Assembly (NCBI GenBank): GCA_016861185.1
Contig: BOKW01000008.1
Location: 62,001 to 126,000, forward strand
Reading direction: 5' to 3'
Length of the DNA stretch: 64,000 bases
Source of the DNA: Betaproteobacteria bacterium
GTDB lineage: Bacteria > Pseudomonadota > Gammaproteobacteria > Burkholderiales > Burkholderiaceae_F
Shown: one piece after another, positions 44,449-52,663 of the stretch
How the letters are laid out: each line of letters starts with the position of its first letter
Numbering within the stretch: the first letter of the stretch is position 1
Translations under genes and position numbers: made by a program
Notes under the pieces: model-generated
Told to the model about the DNA's origin: nothing
Database searches by the model: none
What the model saw: the letters and a program-made list of their open reading frames with translations, nothing else

Positions 44449-45006
44449 CTACACCGGCGCGATGCGGACGATCTGCTTGAGCAACTCGTCGAAGGGCGCG
44501 TCGGGCGGCAGTCCGTGCAGCGGGTCGCGTTCCTGCGCCAGCGCCTCGGCGATCGCCTGCCAGTCGGCGTTGCCCAGCAGGCGTTCCGCGGCCGGGAAGA
44601 CCTCGCGCTCCTCGCGCTCGATGTGCGCGTACCAGTCGGCGACGACGCGGTCGACGTCGGCGCGGTAGCGTTCGCGTTCGCTCGCGCCGCCGAACTCGAC
44701 GCGGTTCAGCTGATGCGCGACGCGCAGCACGGTCGCGAGGCTGTCGTCGTGTTCGCTGCGCAGGCGGTCGAGCACCGCGTCGAGCGCGGCGTCGCGGCCG
44801 CGCAGGCGCGCGAAGAGCTCCGTCTCCTCGCGCCGGTGGTGCACGCGCTGCGGGTAGTCCGCCAGATACACGAGCAGCGCACGCGTGGCGCGCAGATCGT
44901 CGGCGCGCGGCTCCAGTGCGATCTGCAGCGCGAGCTGCTTGACCGTCTGCAGCACGGCGGCGAGCGTCTGATGTTCGGCGAGCCACCGGACGTGTGCGGT
45001 GTGCAT
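44449..45006 (-). CDS. Hemerythrin HHE-domain protein
   Basis: The 185-residue helical protein shows hemerythrin-type iron ligands: HTAHVRWLAEHQTLAAV near the N-terminus, VHHRREETELFARL in the middle and RLRSEHDDSLATV, then WYAHIEREEREVFPAAE. It probably binds a di-iron site and oxygen, or senses oxygen or nitric oxide. It is convergent with fdhD and is preceded upstream by a MITE-like palindrome. No regulator domain is attached. Confidence 0.85.
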   Translation of the reverse strand: MHTAHVRWLAEHQTLAAVLQTVKQLALQIALEPRADDLRATRALLVYLADYPQRVHHRREETELFARLRGRDAALDAVLDRLRSEHDDSLATVLRVAHQLNRVEFGGASERERYRADVDRVVADWYAHIEREEREVFPAAERLLGNADWQAIAEALAQERDPLHGLPPDAPFDELLKQIVRIAPV

Positions 45007-45020
45007 CGGATCTCCCGCCT

Positions 45021-45166
45021 CAGAAGCTGTGAATCCTTCTACTGCGCGGCCCGCTGGCGTCGTTGCGCGGTGCTCGGGCCTCGCCTATCCAATCGATATG
45101 TCTCGGCCCTGTGCTCCGTGCGCCTAGCCAGCGGCCCGCTCGCGACGAAATCTTCACAGCTTCTCA
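45021..45166. mobile_element. MITE-like palindromic element between hemerythrin and ABC genes
   Basis: The 12-base ends AGAAGCTGTGAA (45022-45033) and TTCACAGCTTCT (45153-45164) are exact complements. Inner GCGGCCCGCTGGCG and AGCCAGCGGCCCGC also pair. The unit, about 144 bases, carries no open frame of note and ends on the stop codon of the next gene (TCA at 45164-45166). No target-site duplication is obvious. Confidence 0.7.
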
Positions 45167-45883
45167 GACGCCGAGATGGCGCTGCAGCCGCGCTTCGTCG
45201 TCGAGCAGCTCGGTCGAGCGGCCCTCGACCACGACGCGTCCTTTTTCGAGCACGACGCCGCGGTCGGCGTGCGCAAGCACGGCGCGGTAGTTGCGGTCGA
45301 CGACGAGCGAGGCGATGCCGCTGGCGCGCACCAACCCGATGATGCGCCAGATCTCGACGACGACCAGCGGCGCGAGCCCTTCGGTCGCTTCGTCGAGGAT
45401 CAGCACGTCGGGATTGGTCATCAGCGCGCGGCCGATCGCCAGCATCTGCTGCTCGCCGCCGGAAAGCTGGTTGCCGCCGTAGTCGATCCGGTCCGCCAGC
45501 CGCGGAAAGGTGTCGAGCACGCGCTCGAGCGTCCAGTCGACGCGGCCGTCGGTGCCGGGGCGCGCGGCCATCACGAGGTTCTCGCGCACCGACAGGTTCG
45601 GAAAGATCGCGCGCCCCTCCGGCACGTAGCCGATGCCGAGTTGCACGATGCGCTCGGTCGGCAGCCCCGTCACGTCTCGGCCGGCCACGCGGATTCGGCC
45701 GCCGCTGGCCGGCACCAGCCCGAGGATGCAGCGGATCAGCGTGGTCTTGCCCATGCCGTTGCGGCCGAGCAGGCCGACCGCTTCGCCGCGTCCGATCGCG
45801 AGCGACACGCCGTGCAGCACGTGGCTCGCGCCGTAGTGCGCGTGCACGTCCTGCGCTTCGATGATCGGCGCCGCGTCGGTCAT
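45164..45883 (-). CDS. livF: ABC transporter ATP-binding protein, LivF type
   Basis: The 239-residue protein, from ATG 45883, has Walker A (LLGRNGMGKTTLIRC), the signature LSGGEQQMLAIGRAL and Walker B (VLILDEATEGLAP). The LivF-type switch region is visible as GYVPEGRAIFPNLSVREN. The second ATPase of a branched-chain-type importer, it probably serves an aromatic acid because the operon begins with benzoate-CoA ligase. It is the last gene of that unit; its stop touches the MITE-like element. Confidence 0.9.
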   Translation of the reverse strand: MTDAAPIIEAQDVHAHYGASHVLHGVSLAIGRGEAVGLLGRNGMGKTTLIRCILGLVPASGGRIRVAGRDVTGLPTERIVQLGIGYVPEGRAIFPNLSVRENLVMAARPGTDGRVDWTLERVLDTFPRLADRIDYGGNQLSGGEQQMLAIGRALMTNPDVLILDEATEGLAPLVVVEIWRIIGLVRASGIASLVVDRNYRAVLAHADRGVVLEKGRVVVEGRSTELLDDEARLQRHLGV

Positions 45884-46671
45884 GGCGGCGACCCGGCTTC
45901 GACGTCCGCCGCGCGCAGGCCGTCGCCGAGGTAGGCGCGCTGCACGTCGGTATTGGCGCGCACCGCGACCGGCGCGTCGCTCGCGAGCACGCGGCCGTTG
46001 ACCATCACGGTGATGCGGTCGGCGACGCGGAACACCGCGTCCATGTCGTGCTCGACGAGCAGGATCGCGTGCCCGGGCTTCAACTGCTCGAGCAGCGCGA
46101 GCATCCGTTCGCTTTCGTCGGGCCCCATGCCCGCGAGCGGCTCGTCGAGCAGCAGCACCTGCGGCGAAGTGGCGAGGCACACGGCGATCTCGAGCTGGCG
46201 CCGCTCGCCGTGCGACAGCGTGCCGACGATGCGATCGGCCACCCCCGCCAGGCCGACGCGCCCGATCGCCGCCTCGGCCGCGCGCGTGCTGAAGCGGCAG
46301 CGCGCGGCCGGCGTGACCCAGTCCCACGCGCGCTGCAACTGCGCCTGCGCCGCGAGGCGGCAGTTCTCCAGCACGGTGAAGCTCATGAACAGCGTGCTGC
46401 GCTGGTAGCTGCGCCCGAGACCCGCGCGCGCGCGGCGCGGCTGGCTCCAGCGCGTGACGTCCTGCCCGAGCAACTCGACGCGGCCGCCGCTGACGGGGAT
46501 CTCGCCGGCCAGCACGTTGATCAGCGTCGACTTGCCCGCGCCGTTGGTGCCGATCACCGCGTGCAGCTGGCCGCGCTCGAGCGTCAGGGAGACCTCGTCG
46601 ACCGCGCGCAGCCCGCCGAAGCGGCGCGACACCGCGTGCGCGGCGAGCAACGTGGCCGGTCCGACGCTCAT
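45880..46671 (-). CDS. livG: ABC transporter ATP-binding protein, LivG type
   Basis: The 263-residue protein, from ATG 46671, has Walker A (VIGTNGAGKSTLINVL), the signature LSHGERRQLEIAVCL and Walker B (VLLLDEPLAGMGPDE). It overlaps livM and livF by four bases each, showing tight coupling. With LivF, LivM and LivH it forms a hydrophobic amino-acid-type importer; here the substrate is probably benzoate or a similar aromatic acid. Confidence 0.9.
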   Translation of the reverse strand: MSVGPATLLAAHAVSRRFGGLRAVDEVSLTLERGQLHAVIGTNGAGKSTLINVLAGEIPVSGGRVELLGQDVTRWSQPRRARAGLGRSYQRSTLFMSFTVLENCRLAAQAQLQRAWDWVTPAARCRFSTRAAEAAIGRVGLAGVADRIVGTLSHGERRQLEIAVCLATSPQVLLLDEPLAGMGPDESERMLALLEQLKPGHAILLVEHDMDAVFRVADRITVMVNGRVLASDAPVAVRANTDVQRAYLGDGLRAADVEAGSPP

Positions 46672-47699
46672 CGTCCGCCGCTGCCCCGGTCGAGCAGCCC
46701 GATCAGCCCGCGCGGCATCAGCGCGACGCAGGCGATGATCGTCAGCCCGAGCGTCAACTGCCAGTGCTTGGCGAACGGTCCGAAGATCGCGTGCCACTGG
46801 AACAGCTCCTGCAGCAGCGTGAAGACGAACGCGCCGAGCACCGCGCCGCGCAGATGGCCGATGCCGCCCAGGATCACCATCAGCAGCACGGCGCCCGACT
46901 GGTGCCAGGACAGCAGTTCCGGATTGACGTAGCCGTCCTTCAACGCGTGCAGGAAACCGGCCAGTCCCGCGAGCGCGGCGGCGAGCACGAAGGCGACCAG
47001 CTTGTACGCGTACGTCTGGAAACCGGCGGCGCGCATGCGCTGCTCGCCGACGCGGATGCCGGCGAGCGCGCGGCCGAAGCGGCTGCGCAGCATCACCGCG
47101 AGGAAGCCGAAGGTGCCGACCAGACAGAAGAGCACCGCGTAGTAGAAGGTGTGGCCCGCGTCCAGATCGAACGGCCGCCAGCCGAAGAGCGACGCGTCGG
47201 GGCGGAAGTACAGGTAGATGCCGTCGCTACCGCCGCCGAACGGCGTGTCGTGGAACACGAAGTACGCCATCTGCGCGAAGGCGAGCGTGATCATGATGAA
47301 GTGCACGCCGCGCGTGCGCAGCGACAGCGCGCCGACGGCGAGCGCATAGAGCGCGGCCGCGCCGATCGCGGCGGGCGCCACCAGCCACAGCGACGCCGCT
47401 TCGCTCTTCGGTGTCAGCAGCGCCGCGGCGTACGCGGCGATGCCGAAGAAGGCCGCATGGCCGAAGCTCACGAGCCCGGTCTGGCCGACCAGCAACTCGA
47501 GGCTCAGCGCGAAGATCGCGAGGATCATGATCTTCGCCGCCAGATCGACGTAGAACTTGCCACCGATCCACGGGAACACCGCGAGCAGGATCACTGCCAC
47601 GGCGAGCGGCGCCACGCGCGCGAGCGCGTCGCTGTCGCGCCAGGTGCGCGCTTCGGCGGCGCCGAGCGCGGGCGTGGCGGAGGAGGCGGGCGGGCTCAT
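46668..47699 (-). CDS. livM: ABC transporter permease, LivM type
   Basis: The 343-residue protein has about nine hydrophobic segments and the LivM consensus: LVGQTGLVSFGHAAFFGIAA and FLHALKDGYVNPELLSWHQS, then ILGGIGHLRGAVLGAFVF. The N-terminus (EARTWRDSDALARVAP) precedes the first membrane helix. It forms the membrane channel with LivH. It overlaps livG and is 19 bases after livH. Confidence 0.9.
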   Translation of the reverse strand: MSPPASSATPALGAAEARTWRDSDALARVAPLAVAVILLAVFPWIGGKFYVDLAAKIMILAIFALSLELLVGQTGLVSFGHAAFFGIAAYAAALLTPKSEAASLWLVAPAAIGAAALYALAVGALSLRTRGVHFIMITLAFAQMAYFVFHDTPFGGGSDGIYLYFRPDASLFGWRPFDLDAGHTFYYAVLFCLVGTFGFLAVMLRSRFGRALAGIRVGEQRMRAAGFQTYAYKLVAFVLAAALAGLAGFLHALKDGYVNPELLSWHQSGAVLLMVILGGIGHLRGAVLGAFVFTLLQELFQWHAIFGPFAKHWQLTLGLTIIACVALMPRGLIGLLDRGSGGR

Positions 47700-47718
47700 G
47701 CGGCGGCGCTCGGCGGCG

Positions 47719-48600
47719 TCATCCGACCTTGAACAGGCCTTCGGGCTTCCACAGCAGGACGGCAGCCATCAGCAGGTACACGAGCATGCCGGCGGCCGCG
47801 GGAAACAGCACCTTGCCGAAGGTGTCGACGACGCCGACGAGCAGCGCGGCGACCAGCGCGCCGCGGATCGAACCGATGCCGCCGATCACCACGACCACGA
47901 AGCAGATGATCAGCACCTGGTTGCCCATGCCCGGATACACCGAACTCACCGGCGCGGCGATCATGCCGGCGAGCGCGGCGAGCGCCACACCGACCGCGAA
48001 CACGAGCCGATACAGCAGCCGGATGTCGATGCCGAGCGCGCGCACCATCTCGCGATTGCTGGCGCCGGCGCGCACGCGCATGCCGAGCCGCGTGCGCGTG
48101 ATCACGAACCACATCGCCACCGCCAGCGCCAGGCACACGGCCGAGATGAACAGGCGGTAGACGGGATAGCTCAGCACTTCGGACAGTTGGATGCTGCCGG
48201 CGAGCAGGGCCGGCGCCTGCACGCCGTGCACGTCGTCGCCGACCAGCAGGCTGCGCAGTTCCTCGAACACCAGGATCAGCCCGTAGGTCATCAGCACCTG
48301 CTGCAGGTGTTCGCGCTCGTACAGGAAGCTGAAGAACAGCCACTCGAGCAGGTAGCCGAGCAGCACCGACAGCGCGATGCCGACTGCGAGCGTCGCGAAG
48401 AAGCCACCGCCCGCCCACTGCTGCACCCACGGCGCGAGCCCGTAGGCCATGTACGCACCGATCATGTAGAAACTGCCGTGGGCGAGGTTGATCACGCCCA
48501 TGATGCCGAAGATCAGCGTCAGGCCGCTCGCGACGAGGAACAGCAGCAGCCCGTACTGGACCGCGTTGAGGCACTGGATCAGGAAGGTGGCGAAGTCCAT
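47719..48600 (-). CDS. livH: ABC transporter permease, LivH type
   Basis: The 293-residue protein is mostly hydrophobic. It begins with the LivH pattern FLIQCLNAVQYGLLLFLVAS, then LTLIFGIMGVINLAHGSFYM, and has the EAA-like loop ASNREMVRALGIDIRLLY and VVVVIGGIGSIRGALVAALL. It pairs with LivM. It lies 198 bases after the substrate-binding gene; the spacer contains hairpins. Confidence 0.9.
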   Translation of the reverse strand: MDFATFLIQCLNAVQYGLLLFLVASGLTLIFGIMGVINLAHGSFYMIGAYMAYGLAPWVQQWAGGGFFATLAVGIALSVLLGYLLEWLFFSFLYEREHLQQVLMTYGLILVFEELRSLLVGDDVHGVQAPALLAGSIQLSEVLSYPVYRLFISAVCLALAVAMWFVITRTRLGMRVRAGASNREMVRALGIDIRLLYRLVFAVGVALAALAGMIAAPVSSVYPGMGNQVLIICFVVVVIGGIGSIRGALVAALLVGVVDTFGKVLFPAAAGMLVYLLMAAVLLWKPEGLFKVG

Positions 48601-48735
48601 TACGGGCAGGGCATCGCGATCGCGGCAGCGCCGATCGCCGCCTCGGGCGTCACGGAGCGGCAGGGGTGCGCGACATCGCCTTCACCCGGCGCTTCGCGCC
48701 GCCCTGTCCCACCGATGTGGGAGAGGGTTGGCGCA

Positions 48736-48757
48736 CTCGCCCGCAGCAGCGGGCGAG
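48736..48757. repeat. Hairpin in the spacer before livH
   Basis: CTCGCCCGC and GCGGGCGAG form a 9-bp stem with a 4-base loop. A related palindrome around 48707-48727 (GTCCCACCGATGTGGGA) sits next to it. Such REP-type sequences between a binding protein and its permease often stabilise the upstream message. No poly-T follows, so it is probably not a terminator. Confidence 0.6.
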
Positions 48758-48798
48758 GGGCGGGGTGGAGGCGATCTGTCGCGGGTCCGCCGCCGCCG

Positions 48799-49962
48799 CT
48801 ACATCTTGCAACCGCGCGCCGGATCGGCGAGCGCTTTCACCGCGATGCCGGCGACCTTGTTCTGCGCGCCTTCGACCTTGCGCAGATAGAAGTCCTGCAC
48901 GGGGTTGTGCGCCTTGGACAGCGTGAAGCCGCCGCGCGGGCTGTCGATGCGCGCCTTCTCCATCGCCGCGATCATCTCGTTGCGTTTGCTGACGTCGCCC
49001 TTGACCGCGGCCAGACCGATCGCCAGCAGTTGCGCCGCGTCGTAGCCCTGCACCGCGTACACGTCCGGCTGCAGCTTGTAGGTCTTGGCGTAGTTCAGGC
49101 GGAACGCGTTGTCGCGCGGCGTGTTCAGGTTGTCGGCGTAGTGCAGCGCCGTCAGGATGCCCTGCGCCGCTTCGCCCTGCGCCTCGAGCGTGCCGTCGGT
49201 GAGGAAACCCGTGCCGTACAGCGGGATCGTCTTGTTCAGGCCCGCGGCGGCGTAGTCCTTGACGAACTTCACGGCGCCGCCGCCCGCGTAGAACGCGAAC
49301 ACCATCTCGGGCTTCAGCGCGGCGATTTCGGTCAGCAGCGCCTGGAACTCGACGTTCGGGAAGGGCACCGTCAGGTCCTTCAGCACCTTGCCGCCGGCTT
49401 TCTCGAAGGCCTCCTTGAAGCCTTCGACCATCTCGTCGCCCGCGGCGTACTTCCACGTGATCGTGACCGCCGTCTTGTGCTTGCGCTGGGCCGCGGCCAC
49501 CCCGGTCGCGAAGCCCGTCTGCCAGTTCGAGAACGACGTACGGAAGATGTTCGGCGCGCACATCGCGCCGGTGACCGCACCGGCGCCTGCGTTCGGAACG
49601 ATCAGGATCGCGTTGCTGCCGCGCACCGCCTTGGCCATCGCCATCGCCACGCCCGAGTGCACGGTGCCGACGATTACATCGACCTTGTCGCGGTTGAGCA
49701 GCTTGTTGATGTTGTCGGTCGCCTTCGCCGGATCGGATTCGTCGTCGACGACGAAGTATTCGATTTCGCGGCCCGCGAGCTTGCCGCCCTGTTCCTGCAC
49801 GTACAGCTTGAAGCCGTTGTCGATGGCGGTGCCGAGCGCCGCGAAGGTCCCGGTGAAGGGCAGCATCATGCCGACCTTCAGCTTGCCCTGCGCGTGCGCG
49901 GCGCCGGCGGCGGCGAAAAGCGTGGTGGCCAGCAGGCCGGCCAGGATCCTAAGTCGCGTCAT
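48799..49962 (-). CDS. ABC transporter substrate-binding protein, Leu/Ile/Val-binding-like
   Basis: The 387-residue protein has a signal peptide (MTRLRILAGLLATTLFAAAG, cleavage after AHA). The mature part begins KLKVGMMLPFTGTFAALGTA, the start of the type I periplasmic-binding fold. SVHSGVAMAMAKAVRGS-like segments (near DVIVGTVHSGVAMAMAK) would line the ligand pocket. It is periplasmic and probably captures benzoate or a related aromatic acid. It overlaps the alpha/beta hydrolase gene by 14 bases. Confidence 0.88.
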   Translation of the reverse strand: MTRLRILAGLLATTLFAAAGAAHAQGKLKVGMMLPFTGTFAALGTAIDNGFKLYVQEQGGKLAGREIEYFVVDDESDPAKATDNINKLLNRDKVDVIVGTVHSGVAMAMAKAVRGSNAILIVPNAGAGAVTGAMCAPNIFRTSFSNWQTGFATGVAAAQRKHKTAVTITWKYAAGDEMVEGFKEAFEKAGGKVLKDLTVPFPNVEFQALLTEIAALKPEMVFAFYAGGGAVKFVKDYAAAGLNKTIPLYGTGFLTDGTLEAQGEAAQGILTALHYADNLNTPRDNAFRLNYAKTYKLQPDVYAVQGYDAAQLLAIGLAAVKGDVSKRNEMIAAMEKARIDSPRGGFTLSKAHNPVQDFYLRKVEGAQNKVAGIAVKALADPARGCKM

Positions 49963-50821
49963 GGTGTCCCCTCCTGTCGTTGGAATGCATGCTGCGGTGA
50001 TGAATCGTCCGGTGGCGTCCGACGAACTCGATCGTCGCCTGCGTGACGGCCTCGGGCCGGTCGCGGTGCGGCGAATGCGCGCAATCGTCGAGCTTCAGCA
50101 CTTCGGCCTGCGGCACCCGGGCGGCGAGGTCGTCGACCTGTGCCATCGTTCCGTACTCGTCATTGTGCCCTTGCACCGCGAGCACGGGCACCCGGATCGC
50201 GGGCAGCAGCGCCTCGATGTTCCAGTGGCGGAAGGCCGGGTCGAGCCAAACGTCGTTCCAGCCCCAGAACGCGGAATCGACGTCGGCGTGATGGCGCGCG
50301 AGCTTGCGGCGCATGTCGGTCGTTGCGTACGCGTACTTCGCCTGCTCGATGCTGTGGACCGACAGGTCCTCGACGAAGATGTGCGGCGCCAGCACGACCA
50401 GCCCGGCGAGCTTGTCCGGATACGTCGCCGCGTAGATCAGCGCGATCGACGCGCCGTCGCTATGGCCAAAGAGCCACGGCGGATCGGCCTCGGCGTCGAC
50501 GCCGATCGCCGCGAGAAAGGCCGGCAGCACTTCGCGCGCCTGCACGTGCATGTAATCGGTGGCCCAGCGTTCGCCCGGCGCGCGCGGCGTGGAGCGGCCG
50601 TAGCCGGTGCGCGAATACACGAGCCCGCGGAAGCCGCCCGCTTCGCACAGCCGCGCGGGATAGTCCTTCCACATCGACGCCGAGCCGAGCCCCTCGTGTA
50701 GGAACACGAGCAGCGGCGCGGCGCGATCGGCGACGCCGACCCAACGGTACTCCAGCCGCACGGCGCGGCCGCGCTGCGTGACCGCGGCGAAGTGAACCTG
50801 CGTGGCGGCGTCGTGGGTCAT
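49949..50821 (-). CDS. Alpha/beta hydrolase in the benzoate operon
   Basis: The 290-residue protein has the alpha/beta-hydrolase pattern LLVFLHEGLGSASMWKDYP, the nucleophile elbow WLFGHSDGASIALIYA (Ser in GHSDG), then VPVLAVQGHNDEYG holding an acidic residue, and LDDCAHSPHRDRPEAV with the catalytic His. No signal peptide is present. Comparable hydrolases occur in box clusters, but the substrate is not known. It lies 48 bases after the ligase gene, and its 3' end overlaps the substrate-binding gene. Confidence 0.85.
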   Translation of the reverse strand: MTHDAATQVHFAAVTQRGRAVRLEYRWVGVADRAAPLLVFLHEGLGSASMWKDYPARLCEAGGFRGLVYSRTGYGRSTPRAPGERWATDYMHVQAREVLPAFLAAIGVDAEADPPWLFGHSDGASIALIYAATYPDKLAGLVVLAPHIFVEDLSVHSIEQAKYAYATTDMRRKLARHHADVDSAFWGWNDVWLDPAFRHWNIEALLPAIRVPVLAVQGHNDEYGTMAQVDDLAARVPQAEVLKLDDCAHSPHRDRPEAVTQATIEFVGRHRTIHHRSMHSNDRRGHHDAT

Positions 50822-50869
50822 CGGTCGTCGTTTCGGTCGCAGGCCGCATCGTAGCGGCCGGCGGGCGGA

Positions 50870-52462
50870 TCAGCGCGCCGCCCGACCCTTCTCGCTTTCC
50901 CGCAGCCGGAAGCGCTGGATCTTGCCGGTGGCGGTCTTCGGCAGTTCGTCGATGAACTCGAGCAGGCGCGGGTACTTGTGCGGCGCAAGCCGCGCCTTGA
51001 CGAACTGCTTCAGTTCCTCGGCGAGCGCATCGCTCGCCTGCTTGCGGTCCTTCAGCACGACGTACGCCTTCGGCCGGGTCAGGCCGTGCTCATCGGGAAT
51101 GCCAATCAGCGCCGCCTCGAGCACGGCAGGGTGCTGCACGAGGGTCGCCTCGACCTCGAACGGCGAGACGTACTGGCCGCTCACCTTCAGCATGTCGTCG
51201 CTTCTGCCGGAGTACACGTAGTAGCCGTCGGGGTCGCGTTCGTACTTGTCTCCGGTGCGCGTCCACGCGCCCTGGAAGGTCGCCGCGCTGCGCGCGCGGT
51301 CGCCCCAGTAGAACAGCGCCGACGACGGCCCGCGGACGTACAGGTCGCCGATCTCGCCGTCGCCCGCGATCACGCGGCCCGCTTCGTCGCGGATCTCGGC
51401 GTCGTAGCCGGGCACCGGCCTGCCCGAGGTGCCGTAGCGCACGTCGCCGGGGCGGTTCGAGATGAAGATGTGCAGCATCTCGGTCGAACCGATGCCGTCG
51501 ATGATCTCGCAGCCGAAATGCGCGGTGAAACGCTCGCCGATGTCGCGCGGCAGCGCTTCGCCGGCGGAGGAGCACAACCGCAGCGCGACCTTGTCCCGCG
51601 CCGGCAGGTTCGGCGAAGCGAGCATGCCGGCGTAGCCGGTCGGCGCGCCGAAGAACACCGTCGGCTTGCGTTCGGTCCAGCGCTTGAAGATCGCATCCGG
51701 CGTGGGCCGCTCGGCCATCAGCAGCACGCTCGCGCCGACCGCGAGCGGGAAAGTCAGCGCGTTGCCGAGCCCGTACGCGAAAAAAAGCTTCGCCGCGGAG
51801 AAGCACAGATCGTTCTCGGTCAGGCCGAGCACCGGCTTCGCATACAGCTCCGCAGTCCAGTAGGGGTTCGCGTGCGTGTGCACGGTGCCCTTCGGCCTGC
51901 CGGTCGAGCCGGACGAATAGAGCCAGAAAGCGATCTCGTCCGCGCCGGTGTCGGCCGCGGACGCGAGCGGCCCGTGTGCGCCCAGCCATTGCTCGAAGTC
52001 GAGCGCCCCGGGGGGCAGGTCACTGCCGCGCGAGACGATCACCGACCGCACTTCGTGCCCGCCGCGGGCCATCGCCGCCTGCAGCACCGGCACTAGCGGG
52101 GACGACACCAGCGCGGCCTGCGCGCGGCTGTGCGCGAGCATGAAGGTGTAGTCGTCGGCCGTCAGCAGCGTGTTGACGGCGACCGGAACGACACCTGCGT
52201 ACAGCGCGCCGAGGAAAGCGACCGGCCAGTCGTTGGTGTCGTGCATCAGCAGCAGCACGCGCTCCTCGCGGCGAATGCCGAGCGCGAGCAGCGCCGCAGC
52301 GCACCGCCGCGCGCGCGTGGCCAGGTCGCCGTAGGTGAGTTCTCCGGCGTCGTCGAAGTACGCGACCTTGCCCGCGCGCGCGCCGTTCAGCTCGAGCAGG
52401 TGGCGGGCGAAGTTGAAACGCTCGGGGGGCGGTAGCGCCCGGGCTGCGGCGGTATCGGTCAT
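50870..52462 (-). CDS. bclA: Benzoate-CoA ligase
   Basis: The 530-residue acyl-adenylate-forming enzyme has the AMP-binding motif WLYSSGSTGRPKGTVHTHAN, the substrate pocket AAKLFFAYGLGNALTFPL and FFGAPTGYAGMLASP. The A10-type catalytic lysine lies in ELPKTATGKIQRFRL. It is closer in pattern to benzoate-CoA ligases (BclA/BadA) than to PadJ. It is first in a unit with the hydrolase and ABC importer, so uptake and activation are coupled. It diverges from boxC across 201 bases. Confidence 0.93.
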   Translation of the reverse strand: MTDTAAARALPPPERFNFARHLLELNGARAGKVAYFDDAGELTYGDLATRARRCAAALLALGIRREERVLLLMHDTNDWPVAFLGALYAGVVPVAVNTLLTADDYTFMLAHSRAQAALVSSPLVPVLQAAMARGGHEVRSVIVSRGSDLPPGALDFEQWLGAHGPLASAADTGADEIAFWLYSSGSTGRPKGTVHTHANPYWTAELYAKPVLGLTENDLCFSAAKLFFAYGLGNALTFPLAVGASVLLMAERPTPDAIFKRWTERKPTVFFGAPTGYAGMLASPNLPARDKVALRLCSSAGEALPRDIGERFTAHFGCEIIDGIGSTEMLHIFISNRPGDVRYGTSGRPVPGYDAEIRDEAGRVIAGDGEIGDLYVRGPSSALFYWGDRARSAATFQGAWTRTGDKYERDPDGYYVYSGRSDDMLKVSGQYVSPFEVEATLVQHPAVLEAALIGIPDEHGLTRPKAYVVLKDRKQASDALAEELKQFVKARLAPHKYPRLLEFIDELPKTATGKIQRFRLRESEKGRAAR

Positions 52463-52604
52463 CGCGGACCTCCGGAACCAAGCGGGGGGAACGGTCGGGT
52501 AACGACGTCGGCGGCGCTCGCGCGAACGCCCGCCCTCGAATCCCTGCAGCGCGGGCCCCTCCGCACGCCCGCGGCGCCGGCTTCGGTCCTCGGTTCCGTC
52601 GACC

Positions 52605-52633
52605 TTCGACCGAAATCGGTATTAGGGTACTAT
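52605..52633 (+). promoter_or_regulatory. Candidate boxC promoter with embedded dyad
   Basis: TTCGAC (52605-52610) and TACTAT (52628-52633), with 17 bases between, fit a sigma-70 promoter about 30 bases before the boxC start. The dyad ACCGAAATCGGT (52609-52620) overlaps the -35 end and the spacer, a place where a repressor could block transcription. Confidence 0.5.
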
Positions 52634-52663
52634 ATTTGCGCCCGGTTGGACTGGGGAGTCTCC

